Source of the DNA: Chitinophaga pinensis
GTDB taxonomy: Bacteria > Bacteroidota > Bacteroidia > Chitinophagales > Chitinophagaceae
Direction: 5' to 3'
Length of the DNA: 64,000 bases
Assembly (NCBI RefSeq): GCF_007896845.1
Contig: NZ_VOHS01000023.1
Coordinates: 1 to 64,000, forward strand
The position numbers were made by a program, and so were the translations under genes. This document shows positions 33,120 to 42,217 of this stretch, in pieces. The notes beneath the pieces are model-generated. The model did not search any database, was not told the origin of the DNA, and was given only the letters and a program-made list of their open reading frames with translations. Numbering within the stretch: the stretch's first letter is position 1; each line of letters begins with the position of its first letter.

Positions 33120-36100
33120 TTATTCGTGTAAGGATGGTACATAGTTTTTACTTTCTTTATCTTCCGGATCGAGTGATACCGATTGGGTCGTCGCTTTACC
33201 CTGTGCCCATGCAAATACCAGTGGCAGTATAAACAGGGTGCTGAAGGTAGAAGCGATCAGGCCACCGATCACCGCGCGTCCCAGCGGAGAGGTCTGGTCA
33301 CCGGATTCACCCAGGCCGCTGGCCATAGGGATCATACCTGCCACCATCGCAAGACTTGTCATCAGGATCGGACGGAGACGCAAACCTACTGCTTCTTTTG
33401 CGGAAAGCAGCGCGTTACCATTTTCGAGGCGTAACTGCTCTGCATTCGTGATCAGTAACACCGCATTCGAGATCGATACACCCACAGACATGATGATACC
33501 CATGTAAGACTGTAAGTTCAATGTAGATCCGGTCAGTAACAGTAATGTCAGGGATCCGATCAGCACCGCCGGTACGGATGCCAGCACCACCGCAGATACT
33601 TTGAATGACTGGAAGTTAGCCGCCAGCATCAGGAATATCACAACGATCGCTACCAGCAGACCTGATTGTAAGCTGTCCAGCGTTTCTGTAAGGGTAGAGC
33701 TGAGACCGATCAGTTCCACATTAAGACCGCGCGGTAATTCACCCAAAGACTTGATCGCTTTCTGTACATCCTCAGCCGCTGTACCGAGGTCAATGTTATT
33801 CGTATTAGCCGTAACAGACAGACTCGGAATAGCGCCAAGGTTATCGGCTTCTCCATAAGTAGTATCCGGCACAATGGTAGCCACATCTCCAAGTACCGGT
33901 CTGCTGGAATTTCTCAGCAGCGGGATCTCATTGATCGACTGTATATCCGTCATTTTGTTTTCCGGTACCTGTACCTGTACGCTATAACTCAGGTTGGATT
34001 TCTCATCGATCCAGATGTTCTTCTCTGTATAACGGGAAGAAGAAGTGGACGCTGTCAGTGAACGGGAAATATCGCTCACATCCACACCCAGCTGTGCCGC
34101 ACGGATACGGTCAATGTTCACACGCAGGGAAGGATATTTTGTAGACTGCCCCAGTTGCACATCTCTCAGGTAAGAGATCTGATTCAGTTTAGTGATCAGC
34201 TTCGCCGCAAATTGCTCGTTCAGCTGTTTGTTTCTACCGGTAAACCTTACCTCGATAGGGGTAGGAGAACCCTGACTCAGGATCTTATCTGTCAGTTCGA
34301 TTGGCTCGAAAGATGGTTTTACATCAGGCATTTCTTTTTTCATTTCTGCTCTGATCTTATCTTTCAGCTCGTCCATATTCACTTTGTACTCTTCTTCCAA
34401 TGCTACCTGAATCACGGCTTCCTGTGGACCCGGCATAAACAGATAGATCGGACTGATGGAGAACTGACCCGGGTGTTGACCCACATATGCAGAAGAAATA
34501 GATACATGTTCAGGGCCAACGATACGTTTGATCGCATTGATCGTCCTGATAGTGATCTCCTCCGTTCTCTCCGCTCTCGTTCCTTCCGGTGCACGCAGGC
34601 GCAGCTGGAACTGACTGCCATTACCGCGTGGTAATACGTCACGTCCGATGCTGCTGATCAGTACAACTACCAGCGCAATACCTGCCACCAGATAAACAGT
34701 CACAATCAGCTTACGTGCCGGCATCACTCTGTTCATAAAGCGCATAAAGCGGTTACGCACGCGTTCAAAGCCGGTCACTTTACCATTATTATCGAAATCT
34801 GCTCTTTCTATCAGTTCTTTTTTATCATGATGCGGAACAGGTTCTCCGGCCTTATGATGTACGTGATCCTTCATCAGCCAGTTGGCCATGATAGGTACGA
34901 ATGTCTGCGCCAGAAAATAAGAGATGATCATCGCAAAACCGATCGCCAGTGCCAGCGGCAGGAACAGTGAACCCGGGATACCACCCATAGTGAACGCTGG
35001 TGCAAATACCGCAAGGATACAAAACAGGATCAGCAGTTTAGGGAAAGCAATCTCCTTACACGCATCCCATATGGCCAGCCCCTTCGGCTTACCCATGTCA
35101 AGGTGCTGGTGTATATTTTCTATCGTCACCGTACTCTCATCCACCAAAATACCGATCGCCAGTGCCAGACCACTTAATGTCATGATGTTGATGGTCTGAC
35201 CGGCCAGTTTCAGACATAATACTGCCGCAATGATGGACGTCGGAATGGTCAGGATCACAATCAATGCACCTCTGGGGTCACCGAGGAACAACAGTACCAT
35301 CAAACCTGTCAGTATCGCCCCGATCGTGCCCTCACTGATCAGACTTTTTACTGCGTTGATCACATATACGGACTGGTCAAATTCATAAGTCAGTTTCACG
35401 TCTTCCGGTAGCAGGGACTGGAATTTCGGCAATGCAGCCTTTAGTTTCTGTACTACTTCCCATGTAGATGCATCACCGGATTTTGCCACACTGAGATATA
35501 CGGAACGACGCCCGTTTACCAGTGCATAACCGGCGGTTACGTCAGCGCCATCTTCTACCGTCGCAACGTCGCGGAGGTAGAGGTTCTGTACACCACCTTT
35601 AAAGAGTGGGATATTTTCGAAATCTTTTACAGTTCTGATAGCCGTGTTGGCAGGTGTGATATAGTTCACATCGCCGATACGCACGTTACCGGAAGGGGAA
35701 GTCTGGTTGTTAATACGCAGCGCTTCTACCAGCTGGTCAGGTGTCAGATTATGGGAACGCAGCAGTTCAGGGTCAGCCTTAATTACTACGGTACGTAAGT
35801 TACCACCGAAAGGAGGTGCGGATACAAGACCCGGGATCTGTGTAAAGGACGCACGTACATAAGTGTTTGCCAGATCCAGCAGTTCGTTATTAGTACGCTT
35901 TTCACTGCTTAATACCAGTTCGCCCACAGGCAGGGTAGAAGCGTCAAAACGGATAATGAACGGTGGCTGTGAGCCGGGCGGGAAAATAGCCTGAATACGG
36001 TTACAGAATGCACTGAGCTCTGCCTGTGCCTGCGCCATATTGGTGCCCGGATAAAAACTCACTTTAATGAGGGTCAGACCCTGTATGTTTTTGGTCTCAA

Positions 36101-36338
36101 TAGCTTTGATACCATTTACATAAAGTAATATGTTGATGTACTGTTTACCGAAGTAAGCTTCCATCTGGGTAGGTGTGTATCCACCAAAAGGGTGCGCGAT
36201 GTACATCACCGGCAGGTCCAGTTTGGGGAAGATGTCCACCTTGATCGTTCTTACAGCACCTATACCGAAGAAGAAAAGGGCAGCCACTATTACCAGTATG
36301 GATATTGGTTTGCGTAATGCTGATCTTATCAGGTTCAT
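33120..36338 (-). CDS. RND efflux pump inner-membrane protein (HAE-1/AcrB-like)
   Basis: 1072 residues, a full-length RND transporter with 12 TM segments and two large periplasmic loops. TM4 carries GILVDESTVTIENIH (Asp400, Glu401), an acidic pair at the proton-relay position where AcrB has Asp-Asp. N-terminal MNLIRSALRKPISILVIVAA and porter motif FPKLDLPVMYIAHPFGG are typical. The cytoplasmic loop between TM6 and TM7 contains a sequence fitting a 12-residue EF-hand loop, Asp514 to Glu525 (DFDNNGKVTGFE), after a His-rich stretch (DHVHHKAGEPVPHHDKK). Downstream come FERVRNRFMRFMNRVMPARK and the second TM bundle. It uses the proton gradient to expel drugs or lipophiles. Substrate not deducible. 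The gene follows TolC by 4 bp. Confidence 0.93.
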   Translation of the reverse strand: MNLIRSALRKPISILVIVAALFFFGIGAVRTIKVDIFPKLDLPVMYIAHPFGGYTPTQMEAYFGKQYINILLYVNGIKAIETKNIQGLTLIKVSFYPGTNMAQAQAELSAFCNRIQAIFPPGSQPPFIIRFDASTLPVGELVLSSEKRTNNELLDLANTYVRASFTQIPGLVSAPPFGGNLRTVVIKADPELLRSHNLTPDQLVEALRINNQTSPSGNVRIGDVNYITPANTAIRTVKDFENIPLFKGGVQNLYLRDVATVEDGADVTAGYALVNGRRSVYLSVAKSGDASTWEVVQKLKAALPKFQSLLPEDVKLTYEFDQSVYVINAVKSLISEGTIGAILTGLMVLLFLGDPRGALIVILTIPTSIIAAVLCLKLAGQTINIMTLSGLALAIGILVDESTVTIENIHQHLDMGKPKGLAIWDACKEIAFPKLLILFCILAVFAPAFTMGGIPGSLFLPLALAIGFAMIISYFLAQTFVPIMANWLMKDHVHHKAGEPVPHHDKKELIERADFDNNGKVTGFERVRNRFMRFMNRVMPARKLIVTVYLVAGIALVVVLISSIGRDVLPRGNGSQFQLRLRAPEGTRAERTEEITIRTINAIKRIVGPEHVSISSAYVGQHPGQFSISPIYLFMPGPQEAVIQVALEEEYKVNMDELKDKIRAEMKKEMPDVKPSFEPIELTDKILSQGSPTPIEVRFTGRNKQLNEQFAAKLITKLNQISYLRDVQLGQSTKYPSLRVNIDRIRAAQLGVDVSDISRSLTASTSSSRYTEKNIWIDEKSNLSYSVQVQVPENKMTDIQSINEIPLLRNSSRPVLGDVATIVPDTTYGEADNLGAIPSLSVTANTNNIDLGTAAEDVQKAIKSLGELPRGLNVELIGLSSTLTETLDSLQSGLLVAIVVIFLMLAANFQSFKVSAVVLASVPAVLIGSLTLLLLTGSTLNLQSYMGIIMSVGVSISNAVLLITNAEQLRLENGNALLSAKEAVGLRLRPILMTSLAMVAGMIPMASGLGESGDQTSPLGRAVIGGLIASTFSTLFILPLVFAWAQGKATTQSVSLDPEDKESKNYVPSLHE

Positions 36339-36342
36339 TTAA

Positions 36343-37743
36343 TTAGAATTCATTGATGAATAGAGAAAAATTGCCACTCGCAGCTGCTTTCAGCAACAGT
36401 GCCTGCCAAACATTGGTGTAGGCAATATCACGGTCTGTCTCTGCCCGGTTCAGGGTATAGAATACCTGTGTTACATCCACGATTGTATTCAGTCCGTTAC
36501 GGTATAATACTGTTCTCTGATTGTAAGCCTCTGTTGCTGCATTCACCTGTATCGGCGCTTCGGCGTAGTTGTCGAGCGCATTTTTGATTCTGGTATCTGA
36601 CAACGTTAACTGTGCTGCCAGTTGCTGGCGTACCAGCTCATATTCATCCTGCAGGGCTTTTGATACATATTTCTGGGAGGCTGTCTGGTGTTTTACTCTC
36701 AAAGGAGAGGTCAGGTTCCAGGTCACCCCTATACCCAGCAGATAGTTGCTGCGGTTAGGTTTGACACCATCCCAGTAACCCTTGTTATATGCTGTCTGAT
36801 CGGTGATGTAGTTCGCGTCAAATCCGGACCCCCTCGTCTGCATCGCCCCGAATACTGAGAATGCAGGGTAATTCAGGGTATGGATATAACGGGCCTGTTC
36901 ATCACTTACCTTAATACGGTTCTCGTAGAACTTCAGTAATGGATGTCCCTGTATGTTTGCGCTGACACTGTCAGACAAGGCGCCCGGTATACGTGCGATA
37001 AATAAGGTGTCCAGTACAAAATTGCCGGGAGCTACGCCCATCAGCTGTGCCAGTTGATTGGCATAGGTCTGTTCAGCATCCTTCGCCTTGGTATAGGCGA
37101 TCTTTGCATTGGATACCTCTGCGTTTGCCAATGTTGAGTCTACGCCCGGTATCAGACCATTCAATGCTCTGGTTACTACTACAGAACGGAAAGTATCCGC
37201 ACGCTCCAGGTTGTTCCACCATGAACGGGTAAGGCGTTGTGCTGCCAACAGGTTCAGATAGGCGCCTGCCACCCTCACGGAATGTTGGAACTGCTCCTGC
37301 TCCCAGTCTGACTGATCTCTGTTTACCGCTGCCTGCGCTGCCTTGATCTTCTCTTTGGCGCGGCCAAAGGCAAAGAAATCCCAGTTAACGTTGGCGAGGT
37401 AAAGTCCGCCAAATGCCGCATTCCAGTTCTGTGAAGGAAGGGTAGGACCCGAAGAAGCCACCCCCAGACCATTCAAACCATAAGACGGCCCAAACTGCCC
37501 GTTGACAGTACCATAATCCTGTTGTGCTGATACGTTCAGGTTCGGGAGGTAATCCCGTTTTGCCTGTGTTGCTGTAGCTTTGGACGCGCTCAGGTAATTG
37601 GCTTTAGCCCTGACGGTCCCATAGTTGGCCAGCGCGGTCTGTACTGCTTCTTTCAACGTCAGTACCTGCTGTGCGTGTAGCGCCTCCATCGATCCGTGCC
37701 ATAACAGCAGGAAAAGGACTACGACGATTCTTTTTGTTTGCAT
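36343..37743 (-). CDS. TolC-family outer membrane efflux protein
   Basis: 466 residues with a signal peptide (MQTKRIVVVLFLLLWHGSME to LHAQ). Two structural repeats of the outer membrane factor fold are seen: LTLKEAVQTALANYGTVRAK and KAQAA-x-RDQSDWEQEQFQHSVRV in the first, then YENRIKVSDEQARYIHTLNY, LGIGVTWNLTSPLRVKHQTA and YRNGLNTIVDVTQVFYTLNR in the second. The G-L-N-T-I-x-D-V-x-x-V-x-Y-x-L-N close is family-typical. It forms the trimeric outer membrane channel of the efflux machine. The next gene in the operon (RND) starts 4 bp after its stop, and the kinase gene ends 30 bp before its start. Confidence 0.9.
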   Translation of the reverse strand: MQTKRIVVVLFLLLWHGSMEALHAQQVLTLKEAVQTALANYGTVRAKANYLSASKATATQAKRDYLPNLNVSAQQDYGTVNGQFGPSYGLNGLGVASSGPTLPSQNWNAAFGGLYLANVNWDFFAFGRAKEKIKAAQAAVNRDQSDWEQEQFQHSVRVAGAYLNLLAAQRLTRSWWNNLERADTFRSVVVTRALNGLIPGVDSTLANAEVSNAKIAYTKAKDAEQTYANQLAQLMGVAPGNFVLDTLFIARIPGALSDSVSANIQGHPLLKFYENRIKVSDEQARYIHTLNYPAFSVFGAMQTRGSGFDANYITDQTAYNKGYWDGVKPNRSNYLLGIGVTWNLTSPLRVKHQTASQKYVSKALQDEYELVRQQLAAQLTLSDTRIKNALDNYAEAPIQVNAATEAYNQRTVLYRNGLNTIVDVTQVFYTLNRAETDRDIAYTNVWQALLLKAAASGNFSLFINEF

Positions 37744-37773
37744 GATAATACTTAAACATTAAGACCATGAACC

Positions 37774-39108
37774 CTAAAACTGTTTCTCAGGAAAACGTGT
37801 GCTGGATGCTTCCTTTAGCGGCTTTATGTTCTCTGTTGATTCCTCGAAAATAATTTGCATGATATGCCAGCCTTCGGCGTAATCATATTGAATGTTGAAA
37901 TGGTTGACGTCACAGATCTGTTTGACGATCGCCAGACCTATACCGATTGAATCACTGTTCCTGCTTCCTTTTTTGAAACGTCTGAACAACTGATTGGTAG
38001 GTACTTCCGGCGGATTACCGGTATTGGCGATGACCAGTGCGGATCTGTTTAATGTTACACGGATCTGCCCTCCCTGTACGTTGTGTCTGATGGCATTGCT
38101 CAGCAGATTGCCAAGCAGGATGTCTGTCAGCGCCGGGTGTAGCTGCACCTTGACGCCAGAGGTGATCTTCGTCTCCAGCGTAATGGATTTCATATCCGTC
38201 AGTTCTGAAAAACTCTGCAATGCATCTGTGATCAGTTGTGACATAGAGATGCTTTGCCGGGTGTCAAACTCGTTGTTTTCGAGTCTGGCAAGTAGTGTCA
38301 ATGAACTGTTGATCCTTGATAATTTGTCAATAGCATTCTGCATATCCCCGATCAGCGGTACGATAGTATCTGGTTCCTTGCCCTGCAGGTATGACTCTGT
38401 CAGCAGTTCAAGTTTGTTGCGCAACACAGCCAGCGGGGTCTGTAATTCATGAGACGCGTTCTCTGTAAACTCCTTCAGCGAACGGTAGTCGTCCAGCGCT
38501 TTGTCTGCCATCCCGTTCAGGAAACAGTTCAGCGTTTTCAGTTCAGCCGCATTGGCATCCGGTAATTGCAGCGGCTTTCTGTCTTTGAGGTTGAATGAAC
38601 GCACTTTTTTCATCGTCTGATGAAAAGGCGCCAGTATCAGTCTCGATACGAAGCGGGCCGACAATACCGTCAATGTCAGCAGAATGGCAAAAATCCAGAT
38701 GAAAGAACTAAACAGGCCTTTTAATATTTCTTTCGCCTTGGTGATATAGTTGTAGGACGAAATACTATAATAGTGGCCATTGATATTATAAAAAGAAGTA
38801 ACCGTCAGCCTGCACTCCCGGTGTTGCAGCATAGTATTGTAGAAAGTATGCTCATATACATCATACTTATTCACCGGTATTTCAAATTCCAGCAGCTTGA
38901 TATCTACTGGTCTGCCTTTCATATAAGTATCCGGTGATACACCGTGCCGCATCTGCATCGCCATCTGGTCATTACATACCTTCAACCGATCGATCTCCGC
39001 CTGATCTATACCCGATTTTACCTTGTGGTACGCAATTACAAATCCTACCAGCATCGCGGTCAGCGTGATGCACAGATACCATAAGGTGAACTTGTTGATC
39101 AGCTTCAT
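37774..39108 (-). CDS. Sensor histidine kinase
   Basis: 444 residues, inner membrane. TM1 (KFTLWYLCITLTAMLVGFVI) and TM2 (FIWIFAILLTLTVLSARF) flank a roughly 100-residue periplasmic sensor domain with a Tyr-rich YYSISSYNY patch. A HAMP-like linker (RLILAPFHQTMKKV) leads to the phosphoacceptor His220 in ENASHELQTPLAVLRNKLEL. N box LLGNLLSNAIRHN, G1 VIANTGNPPEVP and G2 SIGIGLAIVKQI complete the HATPase domain. It overlaps the response regulator gene by 4 bp (ATGA), so the pair is co-translated. The ligand is unknown; the operon suggests it senses a compound or envelope stress that the efflux pump relieves. Confidence 0.93.
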   Translation of the reverse strand: MKLINKFTLWYLCITLTAMLVGFVIAYHKVKSGIDQAEIDRLKVCNDQMAMQMRHGVSPDTYMKGRPVDIKLLEFEIPVNKYDVYEHTFYNTMLQHRECRLTVTSFYNINGHYYSISSYNYITKAKEILKGLFSSFIWIFAILLTLTVLSARFVSRLILAPFHQTMKKVRSFNLKDRKPLQLPDANAAELKTLNCFLNGMADKALDDYRSLKEFTENASHELQTPLAVLRNKLELLTESYLQGKEPDTIVPLIGDMQNAIDKLSRINSSLTLLARLENNEFDTRQSISMSQLITDALQSFSELTDMKSITLETKITSGVKVQLHPALTDILLGNLLSNAIRHNVQGGQIRVTLNRSALVIANTGNPPEVPTNQLFRRFKKGSRNSDSIGIGLAIVKQICDVNHFNIQYDYAEGWHIMQIIFEESTENIKPLKEASSTRFPEKQF

Positions 39109-39788
39109 GATACAGCAGTATTAAATTTGTAACCTAATCCGTACACAGTATTAATATAATCTGCTCCCTCTGCAGCATGTATCTTCTTGCGGAGATTCTT
39201 CACATGCTGGTATACAAAGTCAAAATTGGCCAGGTTATCGGTATAGTCGCCCCACAGATGTGCTGCGATCGACTGACGGGATAATACCCTGTTCTTATTC
39301 ACAAGAAAATATAAAAGCAGATCGAATTCCTTCGGTGTTACATCCAGCCGGATCTCATGCACACTCGCTTCCAGCGTATCCGTATTCAGCGTGATTTCAT
39401 TAAAACTCACAATATTGCTACCCTGTAGTTTCTTCCTTCTGAAGATAGCTCTCAGTCTGGCATGTAATTCTGGTAGATGAAAAGGTTTGGTCAGATAATC
39501 ATCCGCCCCGCCTTCCAGACCACTGATCTTATCGTCCAGTGAGTTTTTCGCGGAAATGATCAGTACACAACTGTCAATCTTTTCAAGGTGCATGAACTGT
39601 AATAATTCCAGTCCATTTCCGTCCGGTAAGGTGATATCCAGTAACACACAGTCATACTGGAAACCTGACAACTTATCGTAAGCTTCACTGCTGGTATGGC
39701 TTACCTCACACAGATAACCCTCTTTTTCGAGAAAGCTACTAATGCTGCCGGCCAGCTCCATGTTATCTTCAACGAGCAGAACTTTCAT
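39105..39788 (-). CDS. OmpR-family response regulator
   Basis: 227 residues. The receiver domain has acidic pocket Glu7-Asp8, phosphoacceptor Asp51 in CVLLDITLPDGNG, the switch Ser in VLIISAKNS and Lys in ADDYLTKPFHLPEL. The C-terminal winged-helix Trans_reg_C domain (about 130-225) has RLDVTPKEFDLLLYFLVNK and QHVKNLRKKIHAAEGADYI, then TVYGLGYKF. It is the first gene of the operon and would bind DNA upstream of its own start to control the kinase and efflux genes, as is usual for this family. No repeated operator was recognised in the leader. Confidence 0.93.
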   Translation of the reverse strand: MKVLLVEDNMELAGSISSFLEKEGYLCEVSHTSSEAYDKLSGFQYDCVLLDITLPDGNGLELLQFMHLEKIDSCVLIISAKNSLDDKISGLEGGADDYLTKPFHLPELHARLRAIFRRKKLQGSNIVSFNEITLNTDTLEASVHEIRLDVTPKEFDLLLYFLVNKNRVLSRQSIAAHLWGDYTDNLANFDFVYQHVKNLRKKIHAAEGADYINTVYGLGYKFNTAVS

Positions 39789-39854
39789 ATAAGCTGCATA
39801 ATTCGTTTTTAAATTTGAAGCAATCTTGAAGCTATTTCACGCTTACGTTTATAA

Positions 39855-39887
39855 AAAAAGAACCACCGGTCATACGTGGTTCTTTTT
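39855..39887. terminator. Second terminator hairpin
   Basis: AAAAAGAACCAC and GTGGTTCTTTTT pair perfectly (12 bp) around CGGTCATAC. With A5 and T5 flanks it works in either direction. It sits about 65 bp upstream of the response-regulator start and probably shields that operon from read-through. Confidence 0.7.
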
Positions 39888-40170
39888 AACTGTCTTGATG
39901 TCCGTTGAGTACCTTTAAAATTGTAGTGTAAAGTTGGTAAGAATCCTGTTCTTAAGATTGTTCCATTCAAATGAATAGTTGTAAAATTCAAAGTTTTTTA
40001 ATGGACGGGGCTGCTGATGAAATCGGAGTATAGCTGGTATTTTTGTTAAGTGATTGATAAGTATATATTTATGTGTGTATCATCTGAATGCCTTGCCGCC
40101 GGTTTTTTCACTATTTAATTCAATAGTTGTCTTTTTCAAAGGATCGGGTGCATATTTCCGGGTAATAGAA

Positions 40171-40201
40171 AGGGGTTGTCCGCCATCGGCGGACAACCCC
40201 T
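40171..40201 (-). terminator. Terminator of the 40.2-kb surface-protein gene
   Basis: AGGGGTTGTCCGCC and GGCGGACAACCCCT pair perfectly (14 bp) with a 3-base loop ATC. Minus-strand transcription then enters TTTCTATTA. It lies 26 bp beyond the stop at 40227. Confidence 0.8.
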
Positions 40202-40226
40202 GGAATAAAACGGGTCTGTTGCAGGT

Positions 40227-42185
40227 TTATCGTAACAAATTGATGGCTCCTTTTTTAACCACACTGGTCTTATCCGTCATCGTAATTCTGACAGTATAGC
40301 TATACACGCCTGATGGCTGTAACTTACCATTATAAGTTCCGTTCCATCCGGTCAGCTGATTTGTCTGATAAATCAGCTCTCCCCACTGATTAAACACTTT
40401 CATCTCAATCGCAGCAATAGAGGTACCCTCCGGCTTGAAATAGTCATTCTTACCGTCACCATTCGGTGTGAAGGCGTTTGGAATAAAGATCTCGCCCGGT
40501 TTAGGTTTGGCGCTGGCCAGTCCCGGCAGACTGTTTTGACATGCCTGAGGACCGAGTGCAATTACCTTGATATTGATAGACTGCTGATTCGTAATACCGC
40601 TCACAAGGTGAGTAGTGCCTGTATTACCACTGCTCGGCGCAATATAGGTGCCACCATCTACAGATACCAGATAACCGGTAGCTCCGGGTACAGGATCCCA
40701 GGTAAAGGTCACGCCAGTAGCTGTAATCGTACCTGCTTTTACTACGGGAGTAGCCGCTCTGTCAAACGGTGTGACCGTTACAGCTGTCCTGTCACTTGCA
40801 CATGGACCATTCACCGCCTCTACATACCACGTCGTTTCTGCCGTGATCGCCGGCGTCTCATATGTTGCGCCTGTACCGGTCACACTGCCTCCTGATGGGA
40901 AGGTGTACCAGTTGTAAGTAAATGGCGTGCTGGCGTTGGTAATATTCAGGGTTGCTGTACTATCCGGACAAAGCGTCACCGGTGTTACCAGTGGAGCATC
41001 AGGTTTTTTAGTCACGGTGATCTTGATGCTGTCTATCACTTTACATCCATTTTCATCAACACCTGTCAGCTTGAATGTCGTTGTTGTATCAGGTGAAATC
41101 GTGAAACTGGAATCGGTTCTGGTACCCGGTTCCCAGGTATAGGACTGCATACGTCCACCTGTCGGAATCGCCCAGACCTTTGTGTCAGTACCCGTACAGA
41201 TATCGCCCGGTTTGGCCAGTGCCTTCAGCAGGATCATGGATTCCTCACTGACATCTGCGGTGAAATCCGCCGGACAACCATTCGCATCAGTTACAGTCAG
41301 CGTATAGGTACCCGCTGCCACACCGGTAGCGGTTTCTGTTGTCTGTACCGGCGTAGTATTCCAGGAATAGCTCAGAGGGAAAGAACCGCCGGAAGCTGTC
41401 GCCTGTACACTGCCATCACTATTACCACAGGTAGCTTTGGTTACTTCAGTAGTTACTGCAATGGGTACATATGCCTGACCGGACACTGCCAGAAACACCG
41501 CTCTTGAGCTATTGCCAGGATCGCCGCTCTGTACATAATTGATGGTAACAGATTCAATATCCTTTGCCTGATTTTCACAGGCAGGAGCAATATCGATACA
41601 ATAGATACGCGGGTCATTTGAAGAGAGCCCTTCTACACTATAAGGGCCTGCTGCCTGTCTTTTGATACGGCCATAGCTGTCAAAAACAGGATTGGTACCA
41701 CCAAACCAGTCAAGGATGGTAGATGTATCAGGAACGGAATGTGTACCGTCAGTATAATTAAAGGTAATGGACACCGTGCTGCTTTGCTCTGTGGAATAAC
41801 AGAGAAAACTGATCTTACTGTACGCGCCGGGTGTAACAAACGTCAGGGTGTCTAAACCTGTAGTTAATGCGACACCTCCGTTTTTAGACATATACAATAC
41901 GTTGTTGCCGGTATAATCGGCCATCTGGTAAGTACGTAAGCCCGTGGAGAAAAGACCATCATTGGGTATACCCGCATCCAGACTGTTAAGCGCGGCAAAA
42001 TCAAAAGTATACAGGATCTTTTCCTGGATATCCAGACCTGTAGTGGTTACGGCTGTAGCGTTTAAGCCTGCTTCTGCAACACCATCATTGTTGTAACCCG
42101 TTACAGCTATAGGCGTATAGGTTTGTGCATATAGCCTGCAGGCACATATTACCAGCATGGAGGCAACAATTAGAACACGTTTCAT
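40227..42185 (-). CDS. Surface protein with SprB-like repeat and T9SS type B (gliding-associated) C-terminus
   Basis: 652 residues with a signal peptide (MKRVLIVASMLVICACRLYA). Residues about 22-235 form a domain shared with the upstream paralogue (YTPIAVTGYNNDGVAEAGLN, then GLRTYQMADYTGNNVLYMSK). One SprB-like repeat follows (CGNSDGSVQATASGGSFPLS, TATGVAAGTYTLTVTDANGC), then an Ig-like region (TTWYVEAVNGPC) and a fibronectin-like segment (FTWDPVPGATGYLVSVDGG). The C-terminal about 90 residues are the gliding motility-associated/T9SS type B domain: IPNAFTPNGDGKNDYF, VFNQWGELIY, PSGVYSYTVRI. It is secreted and held on the cell surface. Role: probable adhesin. Confidence 0.85.
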   Translation of the reverse strand: MKRVLIVASMLVICACRLYAQTYTPIAVTGYNNDGVAEAGLNATAVTTTGLDIQEKILYTFDFAALNSLDAGIPNDGLFSTGLRTYQMADYTGNNVLYMSKNGGVALTTGLDTLTFVTPGAYSKISFLCYSTEQSSTVSITFNYTDGTHSVPDTSTILDWFGGTNPVFDSYGRIKRQAAGPYSVEGLSSNDPRIYCIDIAPACENQAKDIESVTINYVQSGDPGNSSRAVFLAVSGQAYVPIAVTTEVTKATCGNSDGSVQATASGGSFPLSYSWNTTPVQTTETATGVAAGTYTLTVTDANGCPADFTADVSEESMILLKALAKPGDICTGTDTKVWAIPTGGRMQSYTWEPGTRTDSSFTISPDTTTTFKLTGVDENGCKVIDSIKITVTKKPDAPLVTPVTLCPDSTATLNITNASTPFTYNWYTFPSGGSVTGTGATYETPAITAETTWYVEAVNGPCASDRTAVTVTPFDRAATPVVKAGTITATGVTFTWDPVPGATGYLVSVDGGTYIAPSSGNTGTTHLVSGITNQQSINIKVIALGPQACQNSLPGLASAKPKPGEIFIPNAFTPNGDGKNDYFKPEGTSIAAIEMKVFNQWGELIYQTNQLTGWNGTYNGKLQPSGVYSYTVRITMTDKTSVVKKGAINLLR

Positions 42186-42217
42186 TCAATTGGTATTTTT
42201 GGTTGATACTAAATTTA

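Larger units (their letters stand above)
39789..40226. other. Intergenic between efflux operon and surface-protein gene
   Basis: 438 bp with two terminators (40171-40201 and 39855-39887) and the promoter of the two-component/efflux operon. Otherwise AT-rich with no gene. Confidence 0.45.
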
